From Pseudomonas violetae (GTDB lineage Bacteria > Pseudomonadota > Gammaproteobacteria > Pseudomonadales > Pseudomonadaceae): DNA of 64,000 nt. Below, one piece after another: positions 25,241 to 34,240 of this stretch (its first letter is position 1; the number at the start of each line of letters is the position of its first letter). The stretch lies in contig NZ_JAKNRW010000016.1 of assembly GCF_023072615.1 (NCBI RefSeq), positions 1 to 64,000 on the forward strand, read 5' to 3'. Position numbers and translations under genes: made by a program. The notes under the pieces are model-generated. The model was not told the DNA's origin, did no database searches, and was given only the letters and a program-made list of their open reading frames with translations.

Positions 25241-25834
25241 ATGGCCGAACGTATGGCGTCAGTCGAGCGCGACACTCTGGAAACCCAGATTAAAGCCTCG
25301 ATCAACCTGGATGGCACCGGAAAGGCCCGATTTGATATCGGTGTACCTTTTCTTGAGCACATGCTGGACCAGATCGCCCGTCACGGGCTGATCGACCTGG
25401 ATATCGTCAGCAAGGGCGACCTGCATATCGACGACCACCACACAGTGGAAGACGTCGGAATCACCCTGGGCCAGGCCTTTGCCAAAGCTATCGGTGACAA
25501 AAAAGGCATCCGTCGCTACGGCCACGCCTATGTCCCGCTGGACGAAGCACTGTCGCGGGTGGTCATCGACTTCTCCGGCCGTCCTGGCTTGCAGATGCAT
25601 GTTCCCTACACCCGCGCCACCGTCGGCGGTTTTGATGTTGATCTGTTCCAGGAATTCTTCCAGGGCTTCGTCAACCACGCCCTCGTCAGCCTGCACATCG
25701 ACAACCTGCGTGGCACCAACACCCACCACCAGATCGAAACCGTGTTCAAGGCTTTCGGCCGCGCATTGCGCATGGCTGTAGAACTCGATGACCGCATGGC
25801 CGGGCAAATGCCGTCGACCAAGGGCGTTCTGTAA
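25241..25834 (+). CDS. hisB: Imidazoleglycerol-phosphate dehydratase
   Basis: The sixth-step enzyme of histidine synthesis, converting imidazole-glycerol phosphate to imidazole-acetol phosphate. It has 197 residues, the monofunctional size. The ATG at 25241 has GGAG six bases before it. The manganese-binding His/Glu clusters are seen as FLEHMLDQIARHG, HIDDHHTVEDVG, and GTNTHHQIETVFKA. It is the first gene of the his cluster, and its stop shares one base with the hisH start (TAATG). Confidence 0.97.
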   Translation: MAERMASVERDTLETQIKASINLDGTGKARFDIGVPFLEHMLDQIARHGLIDLDIVSKGDLHIDDHHTVEDVGITLGQAFAKAIGDKKGIRRYGHAYVPLDEALSRVVIDFSGRPGLQMHVPYTRATVGGFDVDLFQEFFQGFVNHALVSLHIDNLRGTNTHHQIETVFKAFGRALRMAVELDDRMAGQMPSTKGVL

Positions 25835-26472
25835 TGCAGACGGTCGCGGTTATCGATTACGGCATGGGCAACCTGCACTCGGTGGCCAAGGCCCTCGAGC
25901 ACGTCGGTGCCGGCAAGGTCCTGATCACCAGCGATGCCAATGTGATTCGCGAAGCCGACCGGGTGGTATTTCCCGGCGTCGGCGCGATTCGCGACTGCAT
26001 GGCGGAGATTCGGCGCCTGGGCTTCGATTCACTGGTGCGTGAAGTCAGCCAGGACCGTCCGTTCCTCGGCATCTGCGTCGGCATGCAAGCCTTGCTCGAC
26101 AGCAGTGAAGAGAACGACGGAGTTGACTGCATCGGCCTGTTTCCGGGTGCGGTGAAGTTCTTTGGCAAGGACTTGCATGAAGATGGCGAGCATCTGAAGG
26201 TCCCGCACATGGGCTGGAACGAAGTGAAGCAGACGGTCTCGCATCCGCTGTGGCACAACATTTCGGACCTGGCGCGCTTCTACTTCGTGCACAGCTACTA
26301 TATCGCTGCCGGCAATGCGCGGCAGGTGGTGGGTGGCGGTCACTACGGTGTCGATTTCGCCGCAGCGCTGGCCGATGGCTCGCGTTTCGCCGTGCAGTTC
26401 CACCCGGAGAAGAGCCATACCCATGGCCTGCAGTTGTTGCAGAACTTCGCGGCGTGGGATGGTCGCTGGTAA
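25834..26472 (+). CDS. hisH: Imidazole glycerol phosphate synthase, glutamine amidotransferase subunit
   Basis: A 212-residue class-I glutaminase that delivers ammonia to HisF. The catalytic Cys is in GICVGMQALL (about residue 84), and the His-Glu pair is in VQFHPEKSHTHGL near the C-terminus. GMGNLHSVAKAL near the start is conserved. It overlaps hisB by one base and DUF2164 follows with no gap. Its partner HisF is encoded two genes on; in the enzyme complex both act together. Confidence 0.97.
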   Translation: MQTVAVIDYGMGNLHSVAKALEHVGAGKVLITSDANVIREADRVVFPGVGAIRDCMAEIRRLGFDSLVREVSQDRPFLGICVGMQALLDSSEENDGVDCIGLFPGAVKFFGKDLHEDGEHLKVPHMGWNEVKQTVSHPLWHNISDLARFYFVHSYYIAAGNARQVVGGGHYGVDFAAALADGSRFAVQFHPEKSHTHGLQLLQNFAAWDGRW

Positions 26473-26730
26473 ATGGCCGCCAAGAAGAAGCCACCGATCC
26501 TGACCCTCACTCCCGAGCAGGAGAACGAGGCCAATCACAAGATCAAGCGCTTCATGGAGGACCGCTTCGAACTGGACCTGGGTTCGTTTGAAGCGGCTGA
26601 AATCCTTGAGCTGTTTACCCGCGAAATTGCTCCGCACTATTACAACAGGGCGATTTTCGATGTGCAGACGCACCTTAAAGAAAGGTTCGAGAGCATCGAA
26701 AGCGACCTGTGGGCGCTCGAGAAAAACTGA
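26473..26730 (+). CDS. DUF2164 family protein
   Basis: An 85-residue protein of unknown function that commonly lies between hisH and hisA in Pseudomonas. The segment LTPEQENEANHKIKRFMEDRFELDLGSF and YYNRAIFDVQTHLKERFES is typical of the family, which reads as a small helical domain. No enzyme motif or membrane segment is present. It starts directly after the hisH stop and is surely co-transcribed; whether it has any link to histidine synthesis is unknown. Confidence 0.85.
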   Translation: MAAKKKPPILTLTPEQENEANHKIKRFMEDRFELDLGSFEAAEILELFTREIAPHYYNRAIFDVQTHLKERFESIESDLWALEKN

Positions 26731-26772
26731 TTTTCGAGCGAAGCTGAACAATCGAATTTGAAGGTTTGCCAG

Positions 26773-27510
26773 ATGCTGATTATTCCCGCTATCGATCTTA
26801 AAGACGGTGCCTGTGTTCGTCTGCGCCAGGGCCGCATGGAAGATTCCACGGTGTTCTCCGATGACCCGGTGAGCATGGCTGCCAAGTGGGTGGAGGGCGG
26901 TTGCCGTCGTCTGCATCTGGTCGACCTGAACGGCGCTTTCGAAGGCCAGCCGGTTAACGGCGAAGTGGTCACCGTCATCGCCAAGCGCTACCCGAACCTG
27001 CCGATCCAGATCGGCGGCGGTATCCGTTCCCTGGAAACCATCGAGCACTACGTGAAAGCGGGCGTGAGCTACGTGATCATCGGCACCAAGGCCGTGAAAG
27101 ATCCGGCTTTCGTGGCTGAAGCCTGTCGCGCGTTCCCAGGCAAAGTGATCGTTGGCCTCGACGCCAAGGACGGTTTCGTCGCCACCGACGGCTGGGCTGA
27201 AATCAGCACCGTGAACGTTATTGACCTGGCCAAGCAATTTGAATCCGACGGTGTGTCTGCCATCGTTTATACCGACATCGCCAAAGACGGCATGATGCAG
27301 GGTTGCAACGTTTCGTACACCGCTGCGCTGGCGGCTGCTACGCGCATTCCAGTCATCGCTTCCGGTGGCATCCACAATCTGGGTGACATCAAGTCGCTGC
27401 TCGACGCCAAGGCACCGGGCATTATCGGAGCGATCACCGGCCGGGCGATCTACGAAGGCACCCTCGACGTCGCTGAAGCGCAAGCTTTCTGCGATTCGTA
27501 CAAAGGCTGA
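26773..27510 (+). CDS. hisA: Phosphoribosylformimino-5-aminoimidazole carboxamide ribotide isomerase
   Basis: A 245-residue (beta/alpha)8-barrel enzyme of histidine synthesis that opens the ribose ring of ProFAR. The start is the ATG at 26773 (MLIIPAIDLKDG). The first catalytic Asp is in PAIDLKDG and the second in VIYTDIAKDGMMQG, with phosphate-binding loops IGGGIRS and ASGGIHN. It is related to HisF, encoded just downstream. Confidence 0.97.
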   Translation: MLIIPAIDLKDGACVRLRQGRMEDSTVFSDDPVSMAAKWVEGGCRRLHLVDLNGAFEGQPVNGEVVTVIAKRYPNLPIQIGGGIRSLETIEHYVKAGVSYVIIGTKAVKDPAFVAEACRAFPGKVIVGLDAKDGFVATDGWAEISTVNVIDLAKQFESDGVSAIVYTDIAKDGMMQGCNVSYTAALAAATRIPVIASGGIHNLGDIKSLLDAKAPGIIGAITGRAIYEGTLDVAEAQAFCDSYKG

Positions 27511-27519
27511 GGACTGACC

Positions 27520-28290
27520 ATGGCGCTGGCAAAACGCATCATCCCTTGCCTGGACGTGGACAACGGCCGGGTCGTCAAAGGTGTGAAGTTCGAGAACATC
27601 CGCGACGCCGGTGATCCGGTGGAAATCGCCCGTCGTTACGACGAGCAGGGTGCCGACGAGATTACCTTTCTCGACATCACTGCCAGCGTCGATGGACGCG
27701 ACACCACCCTGCATACTGTTGAGCGCATGGCCAGTCAGGTATTCATTCCGCTGACCGTGGGCGGCGGCGTGCGCACCGTGCAGGATATTCGCAACCTGCT
27801 CAATGCCGGCGCGGACAAGGTCTCGATCAACACCGCTGCCGTGTTCAACCCGGAGTTCGTCGGCGAGGCTGCCCAGCATTTCGGTTCGCAGTGCATCGTC
27901 GTTGCCATTGACGCGAAGAAGGTCTCCGGTCCGGGCGAAACGCCGCGCTGGGAAATCTTCACCCACGGTGGGCGCAAGCCTACCGGTCTCGACGCCGTCG
28001 AGTGGGCTAAGAAGATGGAAGGCCTCGGTGCCGGCGAAATCCTCCTGACGAGCATGGACCAGGACGGTATGAAAAACGGCTTCGACCTGGGCGTGACCCG
28101 CGCCATTAGCGATGCGTTGGGAATCCCGGTGATTGCTTCAGGGGGAGTCGGCAACCTGCAGCATTTGGCCGATGGCATCATCGAAGGTCACGCCAGTGCC
28201 GTGCTGGCCGCGAGCATCTTCCACTTTGGCGAATACACCGTGCAGGAAGCCAAGGCCTATATGGCTCATCGCGGCATTGTGATGCGCTGA
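27520..28290 (+). CDS. hisF: Imidazole glycerol phosphate synthase, cyclase subunit
   Basis: A 256-residue barrel enzyme that uses ammonia from HisH to form imidazole-glycerol phosphate and AICAR. The catalytic Asp residues are in RIIPCLDVDNGRVVKG and VVAIDAKKV; phosphate loops are VGGGVRT and ASGGVGN. It lies 9 bases after hisA and closes the cluster, since hisI/hisE are not next to it here. Confidence 0.97.
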   Translation: MALAKRIIPCLDVDNGRVVKGVKFENIRDAGDPVEIARRYDEQGADEITFLDITASVDGRDTTLHTVERMASQVFIPLTVGGGVRTVQDIRNLLNAGADKVSINTAAVFNPEFVGEAAQHFGSQCIVVAIDAKKVSGPGETPRWEIFTHGGRKPTGLDAVEWAKKMEGLGAGEILLTSMDQDGMKNGFDLGVTRAISDALGIPVIASGGVGNLQHLADGIIEGHASAVLAASIFHFGEYTVQEAKAYMAHRGIVMR

Positions 28291-28367
28291 ACAAACGGTA
28301 CAGGCCAGTGGACATCATGGCGGGCTCAAGGCACTCTTGGGTACGCCATGGATCTCGGTAGCCAGAC

Positions 28368-29123
28368 ATGCTGAAACGCTTTCTTGTTGTCCTCGCCAGC
28401 GCAGCAGTCGTGCTCTTCAACAGCGTGCATGCTGCAGAAAGTCCCGCCACCGACCTGGTGCTGCTGACTGAAAACTTCCCGCCCTACAACATGGCGAAGA
28501 ACGGCAAGAACTTCGCCCAGGACGAAAACATCAATGGCATTGCCACCGACATCGTTCGCGAGATGTTCAAGCGTGCTGATATCACCTACAGCCTGACACT
28601 ACGTTTCCCCTGGGAGCGAGTGTATAAACTCGCCCTCGAAAAACCGGGTTATGGCGTGTTTGTGATGGCGCGATTGCCAGACCGCGAAAAGCTTTTCAAG
28701 TGGGTGGGTCCGATCGGTCCGGACGACTGGATCATGCTGGCCAAGGCTGACAGCAAGATCAGCCTGGATACGCTGGAACAGGCGCGCAAATACCGGATTG
28801 GTGCGTACAAGGGCGATGCGATCGCCGAGACTCTGACCAAGCAAGGCCTCAAGCCGATCGTGGTGCTGCGTGATCAAGACAACGCGAAGAAGCTGGTCAA
28901 TGGCCAGATCGACCTGTGGGCCACCGGTGACCCGGCCGGACGTTACCTGGCGCGTCAGGACGGGGTCAACGGGCTCAAGACCGTGTTGCGCTTCAACAGC
29001 GCCGAGCTGTACCTGGCACTGAACAAGGAGGTGCCGGATGCGACTGTCGTCAAATTGCAGGCTGCGCTGGATCAGATGCGCAAGGACGGTATGGTCGATG
29101 AGATCATGGGGCGATATCTGTAG
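28368..29123 (+). CDS. Periplasmic solute-binding protein, SBP_bac_3 family
   Basis: A 251-residue exported protein of the amino-acid-type periplasmic receptor fold. A signal peptide runs to about residue 22 (LASAAVVLFNSVHA). The mature domain shows LTENFPPYNM, ATDIVREMFKRADI, FPWERVYKLALEKPG and FVMARLPDREKLFKWVGP, resembling orphan SBP_bac_3 proteins often found without permease genes. No ABC partner is adjacent, so it may serve another transporter or a sensory protein. It lies 77 bases after hisF in the same direction and could be read from the his promoter. Ligand unknown. Confidence 0.8.
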   Translation: MLKRFLVVLASAAVVLFNSVHAAESPATDLVLLTENFPPYNMAKNGKNFAQDENINGIATDIVREMFKRADITYSLTLRFPWERVYKLALEKPGYGVFVMARLPDREKLFKWVGPIGPDDWIMLAKADSKISLDTLEQARKYRIGAYKGDAIAETLTKQGLKPIVVLRDQDNAKKLVNGQIDLWATGDPAGRYLARQDGVNGLKTVLRFNSAELYLALNKEVPDATVVKLQAALDQMRKDGMVDEIMGRYL

Positions 29124-29139
29124 TTATCGTCGAGCCTGT

Positions 29140-30456
29140 TTACGATGCAGGCGGGATGCTCATGTCATCTCCTGAAGCAGTGTTATCCACCGTCTCGGGC
29201 GTTTCGCTCTCCGACAATGGGTTTCCTTCAGATGCCGGTTCCAGTGGGTATTCAGTCAAGTGCAGGCTGTTGCCGTCAATGTAATAGAGTTCACACGGCA
29301 CTTGAGTGCGGTTTTCGCGCCACAGACTGTAGGTGCTCTGCAGCTCATAAGCAGCGACGGCTTTGTTTTTCCCAATGATGCAGGCTACTTCCACATCCGC
29401 TGGGCCGGCCCATCCATCGGATTCAGCGTGGGCAAAGCTTTTGTTCAGTCGCGCGGAAAACAGGGTGGGTATCCCGATAGGCCATTGGATGTGGATCACG
29501 ATGGAGCTGATACGGGCAAATACTCCGAGGTGTCCCGAGCGCTGTGGCCGGCGTGCTGTCCACCTGAAGGTCTGGCTTACTGCACTTTCGTTTTTGCCAT
29601 ATCCGACCAGCACATACTGATCCGTCCTTTCCAGGAAGTAGAACGGCGAGGTGCGTAATTGCTTGAGGGGCGTCAGGTTGGGGTCTCTCACTACGAACCA
29701 GGGGAGTTTGGCAATTTGAGTCACTTTGCCAGGTTCAAAAAGCATTGGCTGTTGGTCTGAGAGTACCGGCACTTGTGGAGGGGATTTGATCTCCAGAGGG
29801 ATCGGTATGCGTAATGAGTAAGCATTGATATGTGCAGCAGGCCTGGCGTGGGTGCCCACACCAATAAAGGTGCCAGGCAGGCAGTTGATTTCCCCGGGCA
29901 TTGCGACCGGGGGATAGAAATTGTAAGCACTGAAGTACTGTGTGGCACGGCTGCCCTTGTCGTTCCAGATGAGGTCGTCGATGAACGAACGAATCGCCAG
30001 GTCCTTGCGCACGCAACGAATGTCGCTGGTTAATGGTTTGTCCTGGCCGTTTGAGCATAACTGCCCCAGCGCCACGTAGCCGCTGGGAGCGATCGGGCGC
30101 CAAATTGAACGGGTCGCCGTGGCGCCGGGGCGGGCATCACTCCAGACTTGCTCAAAATCGATGGGGGCCTGCAGGGCGGGTTCTTGGCCGTTCGAAGACT
30201 CACCCTCGGAAACGACCGGAACCATGCGTATTTCGTTGATATTGTCGAATCCGGATGCAATGACATCGCCCAGCGGGAAATACCCCGGAAGCAAATCCGG
30301 GGCTGGGGTCGGGCGCCAGAAGGCAGCGGGTGTCGTGTTGGTGCCGCTGGTGTCCCATATACGGCGAAAATCCATCGTAAAATTGATGAGTAGATTGTCG
30401 TGCTTCATGGGGTCGGTTGGCCTCGCGGCCAGGGGTAAGGTGTCTTGGGTGGTCAT
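29140..30456 (-). CDS. Vps62-related (DUF946-like) protein
   Basis: A protein of about 438 residues whose core resembles the eukaryotic vacuolar-sorting Vps62/DUF946 family, where W(R/K)P..P.GY.(A/P)LG repeats occur. I see AFWRPTPAPDLLPGYFPLG and SIWRPIAPSGYVALGQ as two copies, each preceded by a (R/V)(I/Q)W.D segment, and a third DDLIWNDKGSRA. The middle carries a hydrophobic beta-rich domain, and the C-terminus is acidic (SESETPETVDNTASGDD). The start is uncertain among ATGs at 30486, 30456 and 30408; none has a strong ribosome-binding site. No signal peptide is seen. It is an isolated reverse gene between the binding protein and the deacetylase; function unknown. Confidence 0.6.
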   Translation of the reverse strand: MTTQDTLPLAARPTDPMKHDNLLINFTMDFRRIWDTSGTNTTPAAFWRPTPAPDLLPGYFPLGDVIASGFDNINEIRMVPVVSEGESSNGQEPALQAPIDFEQVWSDARPGATATRSIWRPIAPSGYVALGQLCSNGQDKPLTSDIRCVRKDLAIRSFIDDLIWNDKGSRATQYFSAYNFYPPVAMPGEINCLPGTFIGVGTHARPAAHINAYSLRIPIPLEIKSPPQVPVLSDQQPMLFEPGKVTQIAKLPWFVVRDPNLTPLKQLRTSPFYFLERTDQYVLVGYGKNESAVSQTFRWTARRPQRSGHLGVFARISSIVIHIQWPIGIPTLFSARLNKSFAHAESDGWAGPADVEVACIIGKNKAVAAYELQSTYSLWRENRTQVPCELYYIDGNSLHLTEYPLEPASEGNPLSESETPETVDNTASGDDMSIPPAS

Positions 30457-30562
30457 AATCAATCCAGATAGTGGTGAAGGCGACATGGAGCCGCGACCTG
30501 TAGGAGGTCCTCACTATCCGGAATGGGTGCAGAGGTCTGGCGGTAACTATTTATCGACTTAA

Positions 30563-31339
30563 CTACCGATAAACCCCGTCTTTGCCATGGCCGACCATGG
30601 CGCGATTGCCGCGCACGCTGATCATCTGCCTGATATCAATCCATTCGATGCCTTGGGCCTTGAGCTTGGGCAATTCGCGCTCCAGCACCGCCAGTGTCTG
30701 CGGGTACGGATGCCCGATCATCACGGCTGAACCCTGCTTGCGAGCCAGGCTGATTGCAGTCTGCAGCTGCGTGAAGATCGCTTCCTCGGTGCGCTCGTCA
30801 TCCAGGAACACATCCCGGGAAACGCTCGCCAGGGCCATTTTCTGTGCCTGTTGCGCCGCCACGGTCTGGGCACTGGTGCGGCTGTCGACGAAGAATTTGT
30901 GGCGGCGCTGCAAGTCTGCCATTAACCAGGCCATGGCGGCCGGTTGAGCGGTCATGCGGCTCCCCATGTGGTTATTGATGCCGGCGGTGTAGGGCACCAT
31001 TTTGAACGCGGCATTCAGGCGTCTTTCGAGTTCTTCGACGGGCAATTCCGGGTGCCAGGCGAATGGACCGGTGGCCGGATCCATGGGCATGTGCAGGATC
31101 ACGATCTTGCCGGCGCGGTGGGCTTCACGGGCAAACTCGGTAGCGTGGGGGGTGTCGGGCATGATTGCCGCAGTCACGGGGCCTGGCAGGGCAAGCACGC
31201 GGCGATCCCGGGGCAGGTTTTGCCCCAGGTCGTCAATGATCAGGCTCAGGTAAGCCTTTTGCGCAGCGGGCGGTGCGGGCGTCGCGTGGGCAACACCCGC
31301 CAGGCAGCACAGCAGGGCGAGAACCCGATCAAGGCGCAT
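30563..31339 (-). CDS. Divergent polysaccharide deacetylase family protein (YibQ-like)
   Basis: A 258-residue exported protein. A signal peptide ends near residue 19 (LCCLAGVAHA). The domain is the divergent polysaccharide deacetylase family (E. coli YibQ): SLIIDDLGQNL, IVILHMPMDP, and NNHMGSRMT with the metal-site residues. FFVDSRTSAQTVAAQQA and VMIGHPYPQTLAVLEREL are conserved further on. The substrate is not established; it travels with envC and the carboxy-terminal protease. It starts one base after the ctpA stop, so the two are in one transcript. Confidence 0.85.
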   Translation of the reverse strand: MRLDRVLALLCCLAGVAHATPAPPAAQKAYLSLIIDDLGQNLPRDRRVLALPGPVTAAIMPDTPHATEFAREAHRAGKIVILHMPMDPATGPFAWHPELPVEELERRLNAAFKMVPYTAGINNHMGSRMTAQPAAMAWLMADLQRRHKFFVDSRTSAQTVAAQQAQKMALASVSRDVFLDDERTEEAIFTQLQTAISLARKQGSAVMIGHPYPQTLAVLERELPKLKAQGIEWIDIRQMISVRGNRAMVGHGKDGVYR

Positions 31340-31340
31340 C

Positions 31341-32660
31341 TCAGCGGCCAGAGGTAATGCTCAACCCTTTGAGCAGGCTCAACGCCTGGGCCAGTTGGTA
31401 ATCATCATCCTGCGGCATCGCCTTGGCTTTGCCGCCTGAGCCGGTCGGTTTGTCTTCACCGCCATTGCCGTTACCCAGGTGACCTTGCAGATCGGCTTCC
31501 TTGAAGTAATCGCCGTCCTGCTCGCTGGTGATCTTCGCCTTGCGCACTTCGATGTCCGGGACGATGCCCTGTGCCTGGATCGAGCGGCCGTTCGGCGTGT
31601 AGTACAGCGCTGTGGTGATCTTCAGGGCGCGGTCGTTGTTCAGCGGCAGCACGGTTTGCACCGAGCCTTTGCCGAAACTGGTGGTGCCCATGATCACTGC
31701 ACGTTTTTGATCCTGCAAGGCGCCGGCGACAATCTCCGAGGCCGAGGCGCTGCCGCCGTTGATCAGTACGACCATTGGCACGGCTTCGCTTTCATCCTTG
31801 CCAGTGGCCGAGAAGCGCAGCTCGGAGTTGGCGATGCGGCCTTTGGTGTACACGATCAGGCCTTTGGTGATGAAGTGGTCGACCACTTCCACCGCTGCTT
31901 GCAGCACGCCGCCCGGGTTGTTGCGCAGGTCGAGAATGACGCCCTTGAGTTTCTTGCCGTTGTCCTTGCGCAGCTTGGCCAGGGCCTTGGAGACCTCTTC
32001 GCCGGTCTTGACCTGGAACTGGGTGATGCGGATATAACCGTAACCCGACTCCAGCAGCTGTGCCTTGACGCTCTTCACTTGGATGGTGGCGCGGGCCAGG
32101 GTCACGTCGAACGGAGTGCCGCCGTCACGCACGAGCGTCAGGGTGATTTTCTGGCCGATCTTGCCACGCATCTTGTCCACGGCCTCGGTCATGCTCTGGC
32201 CGCGGGTCGGCTGGCCATTGATTTTCACGATGAGGTCACCCGCCTGAATGCCGGCCTTGGATGCCGGGGTGTCATCGATCGGTGACACCACCTTGATGAA
32301 ACCATCCTCGGCACCGACTTCGATACCCAGGCCGCCGAATTCGCCGCTGGTGCTTTCCTGTAGCTCGGCGAAATCTGCCGGGCCCAGGTAGGCAGAGTGC
32401 GGATCGAGGTTATTGAGCATGCCCTTGATGGCATTCTCCAGCAGGGTCTTGTCGTCAACGGGTTCGACATAGGCGGCCTTGATCCGGTCCATGACCTCGG
32501 CAAAGGTGCGCAACTCTTCCAGCGGCAAAGGCGCCTTGGTGGTCGCAGCAGTGCCCGCAGGCGCGACCGCCGGGGCCGGTTGAGCGGCAAACGCCAGAGG
32601 CGCGCCGATCACCAGGGCGATCGTCAGGGCTAGCGAGGTAAGGCGGGACAGATGCAGCAT
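31341..32660 (-). CDS. ctpA: S41 carboxy-terminal processing protease
   Basis: A 439-residue periplasmic protease that trims or degrades proteins involved in cell-wall control. The ATG at 32660 has AGGAG before it and starts a signal peptide (LTSLALTIALVIGAPLAFA). A PDZ domain (about residues 95-180; GGLGIEVGAEDGFIKVVSPI) is followed by the S41 fold; the catalytic Ser is in INGGSASASEIVAGAL (about 303) and the Lys in TSFGKGSVQTVLP (about 328). In Pseudomonas aeruginosa CtpA degrades peptidoglycan hydrolases with help of LbcA. Here it lies 31 bases after envC, an activator of amidases. Confidence 0.9.
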   Translation of the reverse strand: MLHLSRLTSLALTIALVIGAPLAFAAQPAPAVAPAGTAATTKAPLPLEELRTFAEVMDRIKAAYVEPVDDKTLLENAIKGMLNNLDPHSAYLGPADFAELQESTSGEFGGLGIEVGAEDGFIKVVSPIDDTPASKAGIQAGDLIVKINGQPTRGQSMTEAVDKMRGKIGQKITLTLVRDGGTPFDVTLARATIQVKSVKAQLLESGYGYIRITQFQVKTGEEVSKALAKLRKDNGKKLKGVILDLRNNPGGVLQAAVEVVDHFITKGLIVYTKGRIANSELRFSATGKDESEAVPMVVLINGGSASASEIVAGALQDQKRAVIMGTTSFGKGSVQTVLPLNNDRALKITTALYYTPNGRSIQAQGIVPDIEVRKAKITSEQDGDYFKEADLQGHLGNGNGGEDKPTGSGGKAKAMPQDDDYQLAQALSLLKGLSITSGR

Positions 32661-32691
32661 GTCGAACGAACTCCTGAAGTAGATGGCGTGC

Positions 32692-33987
32692 CTATCCTTG
32701 CGCACGGCACCATTGCGCTGGATCACTCGGGTGACCCTGCTGACGAATAGCGAAATACAACGCTGGCGTGTCCTGCCCGCCACTGCTGCCGACAGTGGAG
32801 ATGGACTCACCGGCTTTAACCACGTCACCTGCAGACTTCAACAGCGTCTGGTTATGACCATAAAGACTCAGGAACCCGTTGCCGTGATCAAGGATAACCA
32901 GCAGCCCGGCACCGCGCAGCCAGTCGGCAAACACTACGCGGCCGCCATGCACGGCATGCACTTGGCTGCCTGCGGAAGCGCTGATCATCACGCCGTCCCA
33001 TTTGGTTCGAGCGTCATCGCCACGGGATTCGCCAAAGCGTGCCAGCAATCGACCATCAACAGGCCATGGAAGTTTTCCCCGAGTGGAAGCAAAAGCACCA
33101 CCGAAGGTTTCGCCTGAGCTTGAGACCAGTGCGCCGGGTGTTGATTTGACTTGTTTGCGTGGGGCGTCAGAGTTGTCTTCTGCAGCTGCCTGAGCCTCAC
33201 GTAAACGCTTTTTTTCGGCTTCCTGCTGGGCGATCAGCGCTTTTTGCCGCGCCTCTTCTGCCTCACGAGCCTGACGGGCCAGGGTTTCCTCGATGGTTTT
33301 AAGGACTTTAGACAGGTCTGCCTGATCCTGCTCGCGTGCCGCCAGTTTCTGGTCGCGAGCCTTGACGTCGAGATTGAGCTTGGCGAGCACTTGCTGGCGC
33401 TCCTGGCGAACCTTTTCCAGCTCGTCTCGCTGGCTGTCCAGGCTGCTTTTCTGCACCAGCAGTTGAGCCTGCTGCATGTCGATGTCCTTTTCGACACTGG
33501 CCAGTTGGCGCAGGGTCTCGTTGAAACTTTTCAGCTGCTCCAGGCGGGCCTGGCTCAGGTAGTCGTAATAAGTGAGGGTGCGGGCGAATTTTTCCGGGTT
33601 CTGCTGGTTCAGCAGCAGTTTCAGGTATTCCTGACGCCCATTCTGGTAAGCCGCTCGGGCTTGTATGGCGATCAGTCGTTGCTGTTCAATGCGCGCGCTC
33701 TGGAGTTTTTTTTTCTCTGCATCGAGTCGCTGCAGCTCGGATTCGCTTTTCTTCAGCTCTTTTTGCAGCGCTTCGACCTGCCTCTCGAGCTTGCCCATTT
33801 CAGTCTCGGTGCCTTTGAGGTCCTTCTGCACACCGGATTTTTCTTCCTGGAGCTTGCCCAGCAGTTTCTTCAGCTCGGCAATGTCCTGACGCGTGGCGTC
33901 CAACTGCTGTTGGGTTTGCGCGCGCTCGTCAGCGAAGGCCGTTTGGAGCAGGCAAGTCAGGGCAAGGGCTATCAGGACGCGAAGCAT
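32692..33987 (-). CDS. envC: Murein hydrolase activator EnvC
   Basis: A 431-residue periplasmic protein that activates the division amidases. The signal peptide (MLRVLIALALTCLLQTAFA) is followed by about 240 residues of coiled coil (QTQQQLDATRQDIAELKKLL...), a Lys/Glu-rich linker, and a LytM-type domain (about 315-430). In that domain the metal-binding His and Asp are not in place (WDGVMISASAG, LYFAIRQQG), as expected for the non-catalytic activator. The start at 33987 has no clear ribosome-binding site, but signal peptide and family fit. It heads the envC-ctpA-deacetylase group behind gpmI. Confidence 0.9.
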   Translation of the reverse strand: MLRVLIALALTCLLQTAFADERAQTQQQLDATRQDIAELKKLLGKLQEEKSGVQKDLKGTETEMGKLERQVEALQKELKKSESELQRLDAEKKKLQSARIEQQRLIAIQARAAYQNGRQEYLKLLLNQQNPEKFARTLTYYDYLSQARLEQLKSFNETLRQLASVEKDIDMQQAQLLVQKSSLDSQRDELEKVRQERQQVLAKLNLDVKARDQKLAAREQDQADLSKVLKTIEETLARQAREAEEARQKALIAQQEAEKKRLREAQAAAEDNSDAPRKQVKSTPGALVSSSGETFGGAFASTRGKLPWPVDGRLLARFGESRGDDARTKWDGVMISASAGSQVHAVHGGRVVFADWLRGAGLLVILDHGNGFLSLYGHNQTLLKSAGDVVKAGESISTVGSSGGQDTPALYFAIRQQGHPSDPAQWCRAQG

Positions 33988-34122
33988 AAAGGCGGGCGAC
34001 ACCAGGGAAAGGGACGGCCTAGTATGCCCGCCAAGCGCCGCAAAAAAAACGCCCAATTGGGGCTGTGTGATAACCGGGCTGGCAAGTGGGTGTAATTAAT
34101 CTTTGAAACCATCAAAAACCAC

Positions 34123-34213
34123 TGTGGGAGCGGGCTTGCCCGCGATGGCGTCTTAACATTCAACACAAAATGTTGGCTATTAGATTGCTATCGCGGGCAA
34201 GCCCGCTCCCACA
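34123..34213. repeat. REP pair, inverted
   Basis: Two copies of a 24-base REP (TGTGGGAGCGGGCTTGCCCG... at 34123-34146 and its complement at 34190-34213) face each other 43 bases apart. The pair can form a long hairpin between gpmI and envC. Confidence 0.85.
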
Positions 34214-34240
34214 GGGTTTGGTGTCGTCAGATGGTTCTGA

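Noticed and set aside
26029..27966. 645-codon reverse frame opposite hisH-hisA-hisF
   Set aside because: It spans three real genes on the other strand and has no motif; a codon-bias artefact of GC-rich DNA.
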